DNA of 15,062 nucleotides from Stenotrophomonas sp. (GTDB lineage: Bacteria > Pseudomonadota > Gammaproteobacteria > Xanthomonadales > Xanthomonadaceae): the NCBI GenBank assembly GCA_003248565.1, contig QFOV01000163.1:1-15062 (forward strand), given 5' to 3'. The position numbers and the translations under genes were made by a program. Shown here piece after piece: positions 14,938 to 15,062 of the stretch. The notes beneath the pieces were generated by a model that saw only the letters and a program-made list of their open reading frames with translations, ran no database searches and was not told where the DNA came from. The stretch's first letter is position 1; each line of letters opens with the position of its first letter.

Positions 14938-15062
14938 TCAGGCGTTCTGGTCGCTGGCGCGGTTTTCCAGGGCGGCGACGGCGTGTTCCAGCGCGTCGAG
15001 CTTTTCACGGGTGCGCAGCAGGACGGCACGCTGCACTTCAAATTCTTCGCGGGTGACCAGGT
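14938..15062 (-). CDS. ubiK: UbiK-family accessory factor (YqiC/BMFP), C-terminal part
   Basis: Only the last 40 residues are inside the window: LVTREEFEVQRAVLLRTREK followed by LDALEHAVAALENRASDQNA and a TGA. This is the typical C-terminal coiled coil of UbiK (formerly YqiC or membrane-fusogenic protein), which assists the ubiquinone-biosynthesis Ubi complex. The helix with REEFEVQxxVLxRTREKLxxLE is highly characteristic. The gene sits just upstream of comM, a common pairing in gamma-proteobacteria. Its start lies beyond the window. Confidence 0.9.
   Translation of the reverse strand, partial: LVTREEFEVQRAVLLRTREKLDALEHAVAALENRASDQNA

Noticed and set aside
14928..15041. Longer comM start at 15041
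   Set aside because: This segment is the ubiK 3' end in another phase; the GTG at 14927 gives the standard ComM N-terminus.
1..15062. tRNA, rRNA, CRISPR array, IS element or integrase
   Set aside because: Nothing on either strand resembled these; the only structured repeats are the inverted repeats listed.

Overview
The window is GC-rich, tightly packed DNA that looks like a Stenotrophomonas or close Xanthomonadaceae chromosome. This rests on the UbiK-ComM gene pair, the protein style, and a GC-rich dispersed intergenic repeat. The assignment is from recognition only; no database was searched.

Region 1 (1-7509, all minus strand) is an iron/heme locus. In transcription order it holds a FecI-type ECF sigma factor, a FecR anti-sigma/sensor, a large TonB-dependent receptor with an N-terminal STN signalling domain (hphR-like), a secreted Cys-free beta-barrel protein resembling hemophilin/TbpB-type hemophores (hphA-like), a Slam (DUF560, type XI secretion) outer-membrane gene, and a bacterial heme oxygenase cut by the window start. 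The expected cycle is: hemophore exported by Slam, heme handed to the receptor, heme opened by HemO in the cytoplasm, and occupancy relayed through STN to FecR and FecI. The Slam gene is broken: its conserved barrel sequence is spread over three reading frames, and about 25-30 residues appear to be missing at each of the two junctions. The regulatory DNA is readable. Upstream of both fecR and hphR lies the same motif, CTGCAA-N17-CGTC followed by TATAGG, probably the FecI promoter. The hphR copy sits between a Rho-independent terminator after fecR and a palindromic Fur-box-like site.

Region 2 (7708-11604) is a divergent cluster. A MocR-type regulator (GntR-like HTH plus aminotransferase fold) is on plus. 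On minus are two ATGA-overlapping genes whose products are homologous to class II HMG-CoA reductase and HMG-CoA lyase, the layout of the mevalonate-degrading mvaAB operon. By hand alignment all four catalytic residues of the reductase are replaced, and the lyase lacks a metal-binding Asp and the catalytic Cys, although both frames are open. This pair of apparent pseudo-enzymes under a MocR regulator is the most novel item here.

Region 3 (11659-15062, minus) holds an alpha/beta hydrolase with an extra C-terminal domain, a cloverleaf-shaped intergenic inverted repeat, comM (YifB-family AAA+ protein of DNA uptake) and the 3' end of ubiK. These look like ordinary chromosomal backbone.
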